From the NCBI RefSeq assembly GCF_900104085.1, contig NZ_FNLD01000002.1, positions 806,001 to 870,000 of the forward strand: a stretch of 64,000 nucleotides of DNA, read 5' to 3'. The position numbers and the translations under genes are program-made. The stretch is from Pseudoxanthomonas sp. CF125 (lineage in GTDB: Bacteria > Pseudomonadota > Gammaproteobacteria > Xanthomonadales > Xanthomonadaceae). A model generated the notes under the pieces. That model was not told the DNA's origin. It worked only from the letters and a program-made list of their open reading frames with translations, and did not search any database. Within the stretch, counting starts at the first letter, position 1. Each line of letters begins with the position of its first letter. Below, one piece after another: positions 22,500 to 31,958 of the stretch.

Positions 22500-25400
22500 A
22501 TGAGTGCGCTGCGCGATGCCATGAGCCATGCGGTACTGGGTTGGGTGAAGCCCGAGCTGGACGAAACCCTGCGTCTGGCGCGGTCGGAAGTGGAGTTCTT
22601 CGCCGAAGATCCCGCCGACACCTCGCGCATGCATTTCTGCGCCGGCTATCTGCACCAGGTGCAAGGCACCTTGCGCATGGTCGAGCTGTACGCCCCGGCG
22701 ATGGTGGCCGAAGAACTCGAACTGCTGGCGCGCGCGCTGCAGGAAAAAACCACGGTCGACCAGGACGAAGCCTGCGGCACGCTGATGCGCGGCACCGTGC
22801 TGCTTCCCGATTACCTGGAACGCCTGCAGGGCGGCCATCGCGATATCCCGATCGTATTGCTGCCGTTGCTCAACGACATCCGCGCCGCGCGCGGCGCGCC
22901 GGGCCTGAGCGAAAGCGTGCTGTTCGCGCCCGACCTGGAACAGCCGCTGCCGCAGGAGCTGCCGTTGCCGGAAGTGCTTTCCTGGCAGGCGCGCCAGACG
23001 CGCGTGGGCCAAGCGCAGGAGCAACTGGAGCAGGCGCTTTCGGCCTGGCCGGAAGACGGGGTGCCGGCCGATGCGGCAGCCTTGTCCAAGGCGGTCAGCC
23101 GTTTGCTGGAAAGCGTCGAACACATCGCCACCCGGCGCATGCTGTGGGTAGCCTCGGCGGTGTCCGAAGCCTTGCGCGACGGCGCGCTCGCTGCGACGCC
23201 CGCTCTGCGCCAGGCCTATACCGGCGTCAGCCGCGCGGTACGCGCATCGCAGGAAGGCGCGGCCAGCTCTACGCCCAGCAGCCAGGAACCCACCCGCCAG
23301 CTGTTGTATCTGATCGCCCAATCGCCGGCGCGGCATGCCGCGCTGGATCAGTTGCGCGAAGCGTTCGCGTTGGACGCCGAACTTCCCAGCGAAGAAGAAC
23401 TCGACCACGCCCGCGGCAGCGTCAGCGGGCGCAACCGTGCGCTGTTGGATACCGTGGCCGGCGCGGTGAAGGAAGAACTGCTGCGCATCAAGGATGCGCT
23501 GGATCTGCACCTGCGCACCGGCGCCGAAGTCGGTGCGCTGCAAACGCAGGTCAGCGAACTGGGCAATGTCGCCGACACCCTGGGAATGGTGGGTCTGGGC
23601 GTGGCGCGCGGTGTAGTGGTGCAGCAGCGCGATGCGCTGCGCGAAATGGTGGATGGCCAGCGCGTGGCCGACGAAGGCGCGTTGCTGGATATCGCCGGCG
23701 CGCTGCTGTACGTGGACGCCTCGCTTGACGATCAGGTCTCCCGGTTGGGCGAGGCGGCCGTCGGCACGGCCGACACGAGCAGTTCCGAATCCCAGCGCAC
23801 GGTCGAAGTGCTGGCGCAGGAAGCCATGCGCAACTTCTCCGCCGCGCGCGAAGGCTTCGTCGCCTTCATCGAAACCAACTGGAGCCATGCCGAGCTGGAG
23901 CAGGTACCGCGCCTGCTGTCCGAAGTCGCAGGCGCCTTGCGCATGCTGGAGTTGCCAGAGCCGGCCGATTACCTGCTGGGCGTGCGCCAGTACGTGGCGG
24001 TCGAACTGATCGGCAAGCGGCGCGTGCCCGGTGGTCAGCAACTCGACACCCTGGCCGACGCCATGGCCAGTCTCGAGTACTACCTCGAAGCCTTGCGCGA
24101 ACGCCGCCCCAACCGCGACGAGATCCTGGATATCACCCGCAGCAGCCTGGAGAAATTGCGCTACTGGCCGGTGCCGGCCGAAGCGCCAATTGCGCAGGAA
24201 ACGGTGGTCCTGGCGGAGACGGAGACGCCCGCCGTAATTATGGAAGAGGCCGAATCCGCTTCCTTCGACGCGCCGTTGGAAAGCGCCGCCGAAGCCGTCG
24301 AATTCGATCGCTCGGCCGTCGATGCCGCGGCCAACGATGAGGAAGGTGTCGACGCTCTTGCGCTGGATACCGCCGCGCTGGAAGCGTTGGAAGTGGAGGA
24401 AGCGCTGCAGGCGCTCGAATTGGAAGCCGCTTCGCTCGCCGAGGCCGAGGAAGAGCAGACGCTGGAGATCGAAACGACGCCGGTGCAGGCGGAGGCTGAC
24501 CTCGCTGCGCCGACGGCCAGTGTGGCCGTGCACAACGAGCCGGCGATGGGCGGTTTCGAGACCGCCGCAAGCGATATCGACGACGACATCCGCGAAGTGT
24601 TCCTGGAAGAGTTCGACGAGGAAATCGTCAATCTCAAGCAGATGCTGCCGGCCTGGAGCGCGGCTCCGGGCGACATGGAGCGCTTGCGTTCCATCCGCCG
24701 CGTATTCCACACGCTCAAAGGCAGCGGCCGCCTGGTCGGCGCCAAGTTGCTGGGCGAGTTCAGCTGGAAGATCGAGAACATGCTCAACCGCGTGCTGGAC
24801 GGCACGCGCGCGCCTTCGGCCGCGGTGATCGCGTTGCTGGAGCATTCCACGCAAGTGTTGCCGCAGCTCAATGCCGCCTTGCGCGGACAGGGGCGCGTCA
24901 GCGCGGACCTGATCGGTCTGCAAGACCTTAGCGACCGCGTCGCCGCGGGTGAAGAGGCGTTCTACAAGGCGCCCGTCGCAACCACCGATACGGTCGCCGT
25001 CGAGCAGGAACCGGAAAGCGAGGCCCCGGCCCAGTTCGAACCCGAAACCGAGGGCACGCCCGCCTCGGTGGATGGAGTCCTGCGCGAGATTCTGGAAACG
25101 GAAGTCGGCGCGCATCTGGAAACCGTCGATGGTTGGCTGGCGCGGGCGCACGCAGCGCCTGCCCATGCCGACGAATCGCTGCTGCGCGCGTTCCATACCA
25201 TGAACGGCGCATTCGCCATGGCCGACGTGCCGGAGATCACCGAGGTCACCGGCGCCGCCGAGCAGTACGTGAAGCGCCTGTCTTCCGCCAGGGAAACCGC
25301 GTCCGCCGAAGGTGTGGCCGCATTGGCCGACAGCGCCTATGCGATCCGGCGCAGCATCGCCGCCTTGCAGGCGTCTTCGCCGCGCATCCCGGTGTTCGCA

Positions 25401-28400
25401 GCGCTTGCGGCGCAGCTGACCGGCCTGCGCGACAGCCTGCCGGAAGTCAGGTCCTCGGCGGTCATCGTCGATGACTCGTCGCAAGGCACTTATACCGAGG
25501 CCATGCCCAGCATCGCACCGCCGGTTTCGCCCAATGAAGTCGAACTCTCGGTGCACGACCTGTCCGCCTATCTCGGCCACGAAGTCGAAACCACGGCGCC
25601 GGCGACAAGCGACGGATCCACGCTGGAGATAAGCGAGGAGTTGACGTTCGACGACCAGCCGATCGTGCTGGAAACCGAAGAAGCGTCGCCCGGGCAGCAG
25701 GCGGTCACCTTCTACGACGTGGAACTGACTTACGTACGCGAACCGGTCGAGCGGCCGCTCGTGTCCGCCACCGAAGGCAGCGAAACCACGGAGCGCGCCG
25801 GGCAGGCGTTGCCCGAATTCGAGGAAGCCGCGGGGAGCGCGCAGGAAGAAGAGCCCGTGCTCGAGGAATCGGCGACGACCGAAGAGTTCGGTGCGACGGA
25901 AGACATTGCGGTTGAAGAGCTCGCTGCGGAGGAGCTTGCTGTCGAGGAGCCCGGCGTCGAGGAGCCCGTCACGGAAGAGCCTTCCATCGTCGAAGAAACC
26001 GCTCTTGATGAGCCTGCTCTTGTCCTCGAGGAGCCCATCCTCGAAGAGCCTGCCGTCGTAGAAGAGATCGCCGTCGAAGAGTCGGTCCTCGAAGAGCCCG
26101 CCATCGACGAAGTGGAATTCGAAGCGCCCGTCGAGGCGGTGCAGGCCGAAGAGACCTCAAACGGAACCGTGGAAGCCGAGGCGATCCAAGCCGATTCCGC
26201 ACAATCCGATGTGGAAGCAATCGAAGTAGCGGAAACAATCATCGATACCGTCGAGCCCCCGAGCGACGTCGTGCCGGAGCAGCCGGCAGTGGAGACAGGG
26301 GTGCAGGAAATGGTGGATACCGTGACGGCAGGACCCGACGAACCCGTCGAAGCCGGCGATACGTTGCCGGCAGAGGATCTTGCGGAAGAACTGGAAACGG
26401 CGGCGCCCTCCGTTGCCGCAGCGCTCGCGGCAACGCCCGCGGCGCCCGACGACGCGTTGGATTTCACCGAGCTGGATCGGGATCTGGTGGATATCTTCGT
26501 CGAAGAAGGCAACGACCTGCTCGACCACTCCGACGGCTTGCTGGCCAAGCTGCGCGAAACCCCGGAAGACCGCTCGCTGGTCACTGGCTTGCAACGCGAC
26601 CTGCACACCATCAAGGGCGGCGCGCGCATGGCGGGCATCAACGCCATCGGCGACCTGGGCCATGCGATCGAATCGCTGCTGGAACAGGTGGCCGCGCAGC
26701 GCATCGACCTGGATGGCGACAGCGTGCGCCTGCTCGAACGCGGCTTCGATGGTTTGCATGGCCTGGTGACCAAGGTCGGCGCGCATCGCAAGGCGCCGAT
26801 GCCGACCGATCTCATAGCCGAGTTCGAACAACGCGCACGCCCGCAGGCAGCGGTTGCGGCCGATGCCTCCGACGAAGGCGGGATTCCCGCGCCTGCGGTC
26901 GTCCTGGCCCCGCTCTCCGCGCCCATCGACACCGCATTTGCGGGCGACGACGAGGCGATGCCTTACGCCGCGCAGGAACAGGTACGCGTCCGCGCCGACC
27001 TGCTCGACCGCCTGGTCAACCACGCCGGCGAAGTGGCGATCTACCGTTCGCGCCTGGAACAGCAGTTGGGCGCATTCCGCGGCGCCATGTCCGAACTGGA
27101 CCGCACCAACATCCGTCTGCACGATCAGCTACGCCGTCTGGATCTGGAAACCGAAGCGCAGATCGTCGCGCGTTACCAGCGCGAGCAGGACAAGCGCGAC
27201 CCGACCTTCGATCCGCTCGAGCTTGACCGCTTCTCCACCCTGCAGCAGCTCAGCCGCGGTCTGGCCGAATCGGCCGCCGACATCACCGGTCTGCAGGGTG
27301 TGCTCGACGACCTGGCCCGCCAGTACGACACCTTGCTGCAACAGCAGTCGCGTGTGAGTTCGGAACTGCAGGACGGCCTGATGCGCGCGCGCATGGTGCC
27401 GTTCGACGGTCTGGTCCCGCGTCTGCGCCGGGTATTGCGCCAGGCGGCCACCGATACCGGCAAGCAGGTCAAGCTGCACCTCGACGGCGCCCACGGCGAA
27501 CTCGACCGCAACGTGCTGGAGCGCATGACCGCGCCGTTGGAGCACCTGCTGCGCAATGCGGTGGCCCACGGCCTGGAGTCGCCCAAGCAGCGCCGCAAGA
27601 AGAACAAGCCGGAGGAAGGCACGGTGCAGATCGCACTGCGCCGCGAAGGTGCGGAAATGGTGTTCCAGGTGTCCGACGACGGCGCCGGCATCGATCACGC
27701 CGCGATCCGTCGCCGCGCCGAACAGCGCGGCATGGTGCAATCCGACGCGCAACTGACCGATAGCGATCTGGAACGCCTGATCCTGGAGTCGGGTTTCAGC
27801 ACTTCCGAAAGCATCAGCCAGCTCGCTGGCCGCGGCGTCGGCATGGACGTGGTCTACAGCGAAGTCCGCCAGCTCGGCGGCTCGCTGGAAATCGCCTCCG
27901 AATCCGATAAAGGCACCACCTTCACCTTGCGCCTGCCGCAGACCCTGGCGGTCACCCAGGCGGTATTCGTGCAGATCGGCGAGACCCAGTTCGCGGTGCC
28001 GGTCGCGGCCGTGGGCGGCGTGGGTCGGATTTCGCGCGATCGTTTCGAAACCGCCGGTGCGGTCTATGTCTACGGTGGCGAGGAATACGTGCTGCACGAC
28101 CTGGGCGCATTGATCGGCCAACCGCCGGCGCGCGCCGAGGGCCAGCCGCAGGTGCCGTTGCTGCTGGTGCACGCCGGCGACCTGCGCGCTGCCGTGGCGG
28201 TGGACCAGGTGCTGGGCAACCGCGAAATCGTGGTCAAGCCGGTCGGTCCGCAGATCGCTTCGGTGCCCGGCATCTACGGCGCCACCATCACCGGCGACGG
28301 CCGCATCGTAGTGATCCTGGACGTCGCGCCGCTGGTGCGCCGCCACATCCTGCAGCCCAACCTGTTCGTCAGCGATACGCCTGCGCCGGAAGAACGCCGC

Positions 28401-28781
28401 GTGCCGCTGGTGATGGTGGTCGACGATTCGCTGACCATGCGCAAGGTCACCGGCCGCGTGCTGGAGCGCCACAACTTCGAAGTGGCGGTCGCCCGCGACG
28501 GCGTCGAAGCGCTGGAGCGCCTGGAAGAGCGCGTGCCGGACCTGATGCTGCTCGACATCGAAATGCCGCGCATGGACGGTTACGAACTGGCGACGGCGAT
28601 GAAGGCCGACCCTCGCTTCAAGGACGTGCCCATCGTGATGATCACCTCGCGCACCGGCGACAAGCACCGCCAGCGCGCCATGGAGATCGGCGTGCAGCGT
28701 TACATGGGCAAGCCCTATCAAGAGCTCGATCTGATGCGCAACGTCTACGACCTGCTGGGAATCGCCCGTGTCCGCGAATGA
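22500..28781 (+). CDS. chpA: Chemosensory hybrid kinase ChpA/PilL
   Basis: A 2093-residue CheA-like kinase that phosphorylates PilG. Candidate phosphotransfer modules: H52 (GYLHQVQGTLRM), S474 (LLSEVAGALRML, Ser in place of His), H737 (VFHTLKGSGRLVGA), H899 (AFHTMNGAFAM) and H1369 (DLHTIKGGARMAGI). Before the last Hpt is an acidic Glu-Pro-rich linker (residues about 1115-1215) made of VEEP, LEEP and TEEP-type repeats. Then come a dimerisation helix, the ATPase (LLRNAVAHGLE, VSDDGAGID), a CheW domain, and a C-terminal receiver (VMVVDDSLTMRKV, LLDIEMPRMDG, GKPYQE). It is shorter than Pseudomonas ChpA (about 2470 aa), with fewer Hpt modules. Confidence 0.96.
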   Translation: MSALRDAMSHAVLGWVKPELDETLRLARSEVEFFAEDPADTSRMHFCAGYLHQVQGTLRMVELYAPAMVAEELELLARALQEKTTVDQDEACGTLMRGTVLLPDYLERLQGGHRDIPIVLLPLLNDIRAARGAPGLSESVLFAPDLEQPLPQELPLPEVLSWQARQTRVGQAQEQLEQALSAWPEDGVPADAAALSKAVSRLLESVEHIATRRMLWVASAVSEALRDGALAATPALRQAYTGVSRAVRASQEGAASSTPSSQEPTRQLLYLIAQSPARHAALDQLREAFALDAELPSEEELDHARGSVSGRNRALLDTVAGAVKEELLRIKDALDLHLRTGAEVGALQTQVSELGNVADTLGMVGLGVARGVVVQQRDALREMVDGQRVADEGALLDIAGALLYVDASLDDQVSRLGEAAVGTADTSSSESQRTVEVLAQEAMRNFSAAREGFVAFIETNWSHAELEQVPRLLSEVAGALRMLELPEPADYLLGVRQYVAVELIGKRRVPGGQQLDTLADAMASLEYYLEALRERRPNRDEILDITRSSLEKLRYWPVPAEAPIAQETVVLAETETPAVIMEEAESASFDAPLESAAEAVEFDRSAVDAAANDEEGVDALALDTAALEALEVEEALQALELEAASLAEAEEEQTLEIETTPVQAEADLAAPTASVAVHNEPAMGGFETAASDIDDDIREVFLEEFDEEIVNLKQMLPAWSAAPGDMERLRSIRRVFHTLKGSGRLVGAKLLGEFSWKIENMLNRVLDGTRAPSAAVIALLEHSTQVLPQLNAALRGQGRVSADLIGLQDLSDRVAAGEEAFYKAPVATTDTVAVEQEPESEAPAQFEPETEGTPASVDGVLREILETEVGAHLETVDGWLARAHAAPAHADESLLRAFHTMNGAFAMADVPEITEVTGAAEQYVKRLSSARETASAEGVAALADSAYAIRRSIAALQASSPRIPVFAALAAQLTGLRDSLPEVRSSAVIVDDSSQGTYTEAMPSIAPPVSPNEVELSVHDLSAYLGHEVETTAPATSDGSTLEISEELTFDDQPIVLETEEASPGQQAVTFYDVELTYVREPVERPLVSATEGSETTERAGQALPEFEEAAGSAQEEEPVLEESATTEEFGATEDIAVEELAAEELAVEEPGVEEPVTEEPSIVEETALDEPALVLEEPILEEPAVVEEIAVEESVLEEPAIDEVEFEAPVEAVQAEETSNGTVEAEAIQADSAQSDVEAIEVAETIIDTVEPPSDVVPEQPAVETGVQEMVDTVTAGPDEPVEAGDTLPAEDLAEELETAAPSVAAALAATPAAPDDALDFTELDRDLVDIFVEEGNDLLDHSDGLLAKLRETPEDRSLVTGLQRDLHTIKGGARMAGINAIGDLGHAIESLLEQVAAQRIDLDGDSVRLLERGFDGLHGLVTKVGAHRKAPMPTDLIAEFEQRARPQAAVAADASDEGGIPAPAVVLAPLSAPIDTAFAGDDEAMPYAAQEQVRVRADLLDRLVNHAGEVAIYRSRLEQQLGAFRGAMSELDRTNIRLHDQLRRLDLETEAQIVARYQREQDKRDPTFDPLELDRFSTLQQLSRGLAESAADITGLQGVLDDLARQYDTLLQQQSRVSSELQDGLMRARMVPFDGLVPRLRRVLRQAATDTGKQVKLHLDGAHGELDRNVLERMTAPLEHLLRNAVAHGLESPKQRRKKNKPEEGTVQIALRREGAEMVFQVSDDGAGIDHAAIRRRAEQRGMVQSDAQLTDSDLERLILESGFSTSESISQLAGRGVGMDVVYSEVRQLGGSLEIASESDKGTTFTLRLPQTLAVTQAVFVQIGETQFAVPVAAVGGVGRISRDRFETAGAVYVYGGEEYVLHDLGALIGQPPARAEGQPQVPLLLVHAGDLRAAVAVDQVLGNREIVVKPVGPQIASVPGIYGATITGDGRIVVILDVAPLVRRHILQPNLFVSDTPAPEERRVPLVMVVDDSLTMRKVTGRVLERHNFEVAVARDGVEALERLEERVPDLMLLDIEMPRMDGYELATAMKADPRFKDVPIVMITSRTGDKHRQRAMEIGVQRYMGKPYQELDLMRNVYDLLGIARVRE

Positions 28782-30057
28782 TTCCCTGCAAGGCGGCGCG
28801 GCGGCCGGAAGCTCCAGGCGCGTGGCCCTGCTGGCGCGTGCCGGCGCCGCGCGCGAACAGTTGCGCGCGGCGCTGCACGAAGCGGGCGCGGAGATTGTGC
28901 TGGAAGACGATCCCAACGCCATCGATGGACAAACCCTGGGCGACGCCGCTCCGGAAGTAGTGCTGGTGGCGTTGGAGTCGGCGATCGAAGACAGCCTGTC
29001 GCGTTTCGACGACGTGCTGCACGACCCGGCGGTGGCGGTGATCTTCGACGAAGCCGAATTGGCCGCGCGCCGCGAAGGTTGGGAAGCCAAACGCTGGGCA
29101 CGGCATCTGTCCGCCAAATTGAACGGCCACGCCGACGTATTGCCGCCTGGCGGCGAAATCGACGACACCCGTCCGGAACCAGGCCTGCCGCGTACGCCGG
29201 CCCAGATCCACGCCGACGCCGTTATAGAACCGCATCTGCAGGAAGCCCAGGGCGTCGCCTTCGAATTGCCGCGTGGCGGACTGGAACTGGTGGAAACCGA
29301 GGAATCCGGTTCCAGCCAATCCTTCGATCCCGAAACCTGGAAGCCTGCCGCATTCCACGCACGCGACTTGCCCTTGCAAGACGGCTTCGAACAATCGCCG
29401 CCGCCAGCAGCGGTGGAGCCGCCGGTTTCCTCGCCGCCGCCGTTGCCATCCGCGGAGCCGGCGAAAACCGGTGGACTCGCGTTGGAGTTGGAATCGCTCC
29501 ATGCCGTGCCCGCTTCGGCAGGAGCGGTCGTTCGCGGCGCGGCGCTGCTGTTCGCCGGTATCGGCGGTCCGGATGCCGTGCGCAAGGTGCTGGCCGATCT
29601 GCCGCCGGATCTGTCGCGGCCGGTGCTGGTGCAGTTGCGCCTGGACGGCGGCCGCTACGACAACCTGGTCAAGCAGATGGAACGCGTTTCCGCGCTGCCT
29701 GTGCTGCTGGCCAAGGCCGGCGAAATCGCGCACGGTGCGCATGTCTACGTGTTGCCCAACGACGTCGCGGTGAATGTGGTGGAAGGCGTGGTCCATTTCG
29801 GCGAAGGCGCGTTGCGGCCCGAGACGCTGATCGCTTCGCTACCCGCCGCCGAGAGCGCGGTGCTGCTGTTGAGTGGCAGCGATCCTGCGCAGGTAGAGGC
29901 GGCCCTGGCGCTGGCGGCGCAAGGCGGCCTGGCCGCGGGCCAGTCGCCGCAAGGTTGCTACGACCCCGCCGCTTCCAAGGCGCTGGCGGCCCGTGGCGGA
30001 AAGGTGGCCACCCCGGCCGAACTCGCGGTGCATGTTGCTTCGCACTGGCCCGACTGA
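28768..30057 (+). CDS. chpB: CheB-like protein with degenerate methylesterase domain
   Basis: A 429-residue protein overlapping chpA by 14 bp. The N-terminal third resembles a receiver (VALLARAGAAREQLRAAL) but lacks the acidic pocket; then a Pro-rich linker, then a C-terminal domain aligned to CheB methylesterase. Where active CheB has G-A-S-T-GG, this protein has FAGIGGPDAV (Ser replaced by Gly, about residue 264). The QH pair is QL (Leu290). The catalytic Asp of the G-x-G-x-DGA motif is also gone (LLSGSDPAQ). All three catalytic positions are lost, so demethylation by this protein is unlikely. It may be a structural member of the array. The ATG at 28768 is the only sensible start. Confidence 0.85.
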   Translation: MSANDSLQGGAAAGSSRRVALLARAGAAREQLRAALHEAGAEIVLEDDPNAIDGQTLGDAAPEVVLVALESAIEDSLSRFDDVLHDPAVAVIFDEAELAARREGWEAKRWARHLSAKLNGHADVLPPGGEIDDTRPEPGLPRTPAQIHADAVIEPHLQEAQGVAFELPRGGLELVETEESGSSQSFDPETWKPAAFHARDLPLQDGFEQSPPPAAVEPPVSSPPPLPSAEPAKTGGLALELESLHAVPASAGAVVRGAALLFAGIGGPDAVRKVLADLPPDLSRPVLVQLRLDGGRYDNLVKQMERVSALPVLLAKAGEIAHGAHVYVLPNDVAVNVVEGVVHFGEGALRPETLIASLPAAESAVLLLSGSDPAQVEAALALAAQGGLAAGQSPQGCYDPAASKALAARGGKVATPAELAVHVASHWPD

Positions 30058-30070
30058 CCGGACGATTACA

Positions 30071-30115
30071 GGCAATACCGATAAAGGCAATACTGATAAA
30101 GGCAATACTGATAAA
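30071..30115 (+). repeat. Three tandem 15-bp repeats upstream of the CheW-like gene
   Basis: The unit GGCAATACTGATAAA occurs three times without a gap (30071-30085, 30086-30100, 30101-30115; the first copy has C for T). It ends 9 bp before the ATG of the next gene, and the flanking GGAAG (30116-30120) continues into the ribosome site. The unit is AT-rich in a GC-rich context. Confidence 0.95.
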
Positions 30116-30124
30116 GGAAGACCG

Positions 30125-30595
30125 ATGGCGAGTTCCAACGACGAAATACGCGGAGTACTGGTGCAGGTAGGCGAAGAACGCCTGTTGCTGCCGAACGCGA
30201 CCGTGGCCGAAGTGCTGGCCCGGGTGCCGGTCGAATCCATCGCCGACGCTCCGGCATGGCTGCCGGGCCAGATCCTCTGGCATGGCTGGCAGGTGCCGCT
30301 GGTTTCCTTCCCGCGCCTGACCGGCCAGGGTCAGGAAAGCGTGGTGGCCAGCAGCAAGATCGTGGTGCTCAAATCGCTGAGCGGCGGCGAAGCCATGCCG
30401 TATTTCGCATTGTTGACGCAATCGTTCCCGCGCCTGATTTCCGTGCCGCGCGACGGTCTGCTGGCCGATGCGACCGAGGAACAGCTGCCGGCCGGTGTGC
30501 AGATGCGCGTGCTGCTGGGCGATGAAGCGGCGCTGCTGCCCGATCTGGCGAGCATCGAGGCCATGATCGGCGACGCGCTGGCGCAAGCCGCCTGA
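30125..30595 (+). CDS. chpC: CheW-domain protein of the Pil-Chp cluster
   Basis: A 156-residue CheW-like adaptor. ATG at 30125 with AAAGGAAG 5-12 bp upstream. It has EIRGVLVQVGEERLLLPNAT, VAEVLARVPVESI, the core WLPGQILWHGWQVPLVSFPR and a C-terminal helix. In Pseudomonas the last CheW-like gene of the cluster is chpC, which helps link other inputs to twitching. The symbol is given by position and length. Confidence 0.8.
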   Translation: MASSNDEIRGVLVQVGEERLLLPNATVAEVLARVPVESIADAPAWLPGQILWHGWQVPLVSFPRLTGQGQESVVASSKIVVLKSLSGGEAMPYFALLTQSFPRLISVPRDGLLADATEEQLPAGVQMRVLLGDEAALLPDLASIEAMIGDALAQAA

Positions 30596-30839
30596 GTTCC
30601 TGATCAGCCGGGCGGGCGTCCGGCGAGCATGCGCGGCTCTTCCGCGCCTGCGTATTACCTGCCCTCCATCTCTGTTCGCGGCCTGAATCATGGCCATACC
30701 GCCGGTATCGGCGAATCTGCCGGATTGCCGTTGTTGCGGGCCGTTTCGCTGAACGGACGCTGCATGGCGGCGCCGGATTCACAGCCGGTTTCCAAGCGCG
30801 GCGCGAGCCTTCGCTCACCACTCAACGTGGAGACGAGCG

Positions 30840-31163
30840 ATGAAGAAACCGATATCCGCCTTGATCCTTTCGCTGCCGATTCTGCTGATGGCGGGGCCAG
30901 CCTGGACGCAGGAATCGACGTTGCCCAATGCCAAACAATTGCAGACCGCGACCGGCCCGGTGACGGTGCGCTGGGGCCAACCTGCGCAATCGCCGAGTAT
31001 CGAGAAGTACCGGGCGCAAATCGCCGCACTGGACAAGAACGGCGACGGCAAGTTAAGCCGCGACGAGCTACCTGCCGGTAACGAGCTGCAAGGCAAATTC
31101 AAACTGGTCGATCAGAATCACGATGGCGGCTTGAGCGCCGAAGAGCTTGCGAACTGGTTTTGA
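30840..31163 (+). CDS. Secreted EF-hand protein
   Basis: A 107-residue protein. A Sec signal peptide (MKKPISALILSLPILLMAGP, then AWTQ) is followed by a linker and two EF-hand loops: DKNGDGKLSRDE and DQNHDGGLSAEE, each with acidic or Asn residues at positions 1, 3, 5 and a Glu at 12. It should bind Ca2+ in the periplasm. GGAG lies 8-11 bp upstream of the ATG. Function beyond calcium binding is unknown. Confidence 0.8.
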   Translation: MKKPISALILSLPILLMAGPAWTQESTLPNAKQLQTATGPVTVRWGQPAQSPSIEKYRAQIAALDKNGDGKLSRDELPAGNELQGKFKLVDQNHDGGLSAEELANWF

Positions 31164-31209
31164 GCGGGCGGTCGCCACGCGGGGTGTACGTGATGATCAG
31201 GATTTCCGC

Positions 31210-31233
31210 GTCGGGGACGTAGCCCCGACCTAC
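31210..31233. repeat. Single GTAG-type REP hairpin overlapping rsmE stop
   Basis: gtcggggacgtagccccgac ctac, which on the minus strand begins GTAGGTCGGGGCTACG. The TAG of its first four bases is the stop codon of rsmE (31230-31232). The same family forms the pairs at 53141-53214 and in 47987-48057. Confidence 0.8.
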
Positions 31234-31958
31234 AGGTCGCCGAATCTGGATTGCAGCGCGGCGATGGCCGCAAGACCCGCGGTTTCGGTGCGCAGCACGC
31301 GCGGCCCCAGGCGCAGACCGGTATAGCCCGCCGCCCGCAAGGTTTCGCGGTCGCGCGGCGACCAGCCGCCTTCGGGGCCGATGGCCAGCGTGGCGGAGGA
31401 GGCGGACGCTGGCAGCGAGGCAAGCGTGTGTTCGCCCACCGGGTCGAGCGTCAGCTTCAATGCATCCACGCTCGCCCGGGCCGCATCGGCCAGAGTGGCG
31501 GGCGCGCCAAGCTGCGGGATGATCGCGCGGCCGCTTTGTTCGCAGGCCGACACGATGACGCTGCGCCAATGCGCCATGCGCTTCTCGGTACGTTCGGCAT
31601 CCAGCTTCACTTCGGTGCGCTCTGCCAGCACCGGCGCGATAGCGGCCGCGCCCAGCTCGGTCGCCTTCTGCAGGATCAGGTCCATTTTCTCGCCACGCGC
31701 GATGCCTTGCAGCAGGGTGATGCGGAACGGGGATTCGTTCCCGACCGGACGCAGGCCGAGGATTTCGACGGTGACCTCGCGCTTGCCTGCAACCGCGATA
31801 CGCGCGTCGCAGTCGTTGCCGTCGCCATTGAACAGCACACATCCGTCGCCCTCGCGCAGGCGCAGGACCCGCACAAGGTGGTTGGCGGCAGATTCCGGCA
31901 GCACGGTTCTGGAACCGACCGGCAACGGCATGTCCACATGGCAGCGGGTGACTCTCAT
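31230..31958 (-). CDS. rsmE: 16S rRNA (uracil-1498-N3)-methyltransferase
   Basis: A SPOUT-fold methyltransferase acting on U1498 of 16S rRNA. It starts MRVTRCHVDMPLPVG at 31958 and has LVRVLRLREGDGCVLFNGDG, ITLLQGIARGEKMDLILQKA, ELGAAAIAPVLAERTEVKL, ACEQSGRAIIPQL and the SAM knot AIGPEGGWSPRDRETLRAAG, RLGPRVLRTETA. 242 aa, normal length. ATGA overlap (4 bp) with bioA upstream. The final residues FGDL are followed by a TAG contributed by a REP element. Confidence 0.97.
   Translation of the reverse strand: MRVTRCHVDMPLPVGSRTVLPESAANHLVRVLRLREGDGCVLFNGDGNDCDARIAVAGKREVTVEILGLRPVGNESPFRITLLQGIARGEKMDLILQKATELGAAAIAPVLAERTEVKLDAERTEKRMAHWRSVIVSACEQSGRAIIPQLGAPATLADAARASVDALKLTLDPVGEHTLASLPASASSATLAIGPEGGWSPRDRETLRAAGYTGLRLGPRVLRTETAGLAAIAALQSRFGDL

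Noticed and set aside
22080..25580. 1166-codon open frame on the minus strand opposite pilJ and chpA
   Set aside because: It is antisense to two clear genes and its product is rich in His, Gln, Arg and Gly, as expected from GC-rich third positions. No domain is seen.
27129..29585. 818-codon open frame on the minus strand opposite chpA/chpB
   Set aside because: Same reason; the plus strand holds the conserved Hpt, ATPase and receiver motifs.
30071..30115. CRISPR-like or coding repeat
   Set aside because: Copies are directly adjacent without spacers and lie upstream of a normal ATG; although they could be translated as NTDKG repeats, the ribosome site and conserved CheW start favour a leader.
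30629..30839. Possible small gene after chpC
   Set aside because: The frame runs into the EF-hand gene in another frame, and no conserved feature or ribosome site is present.
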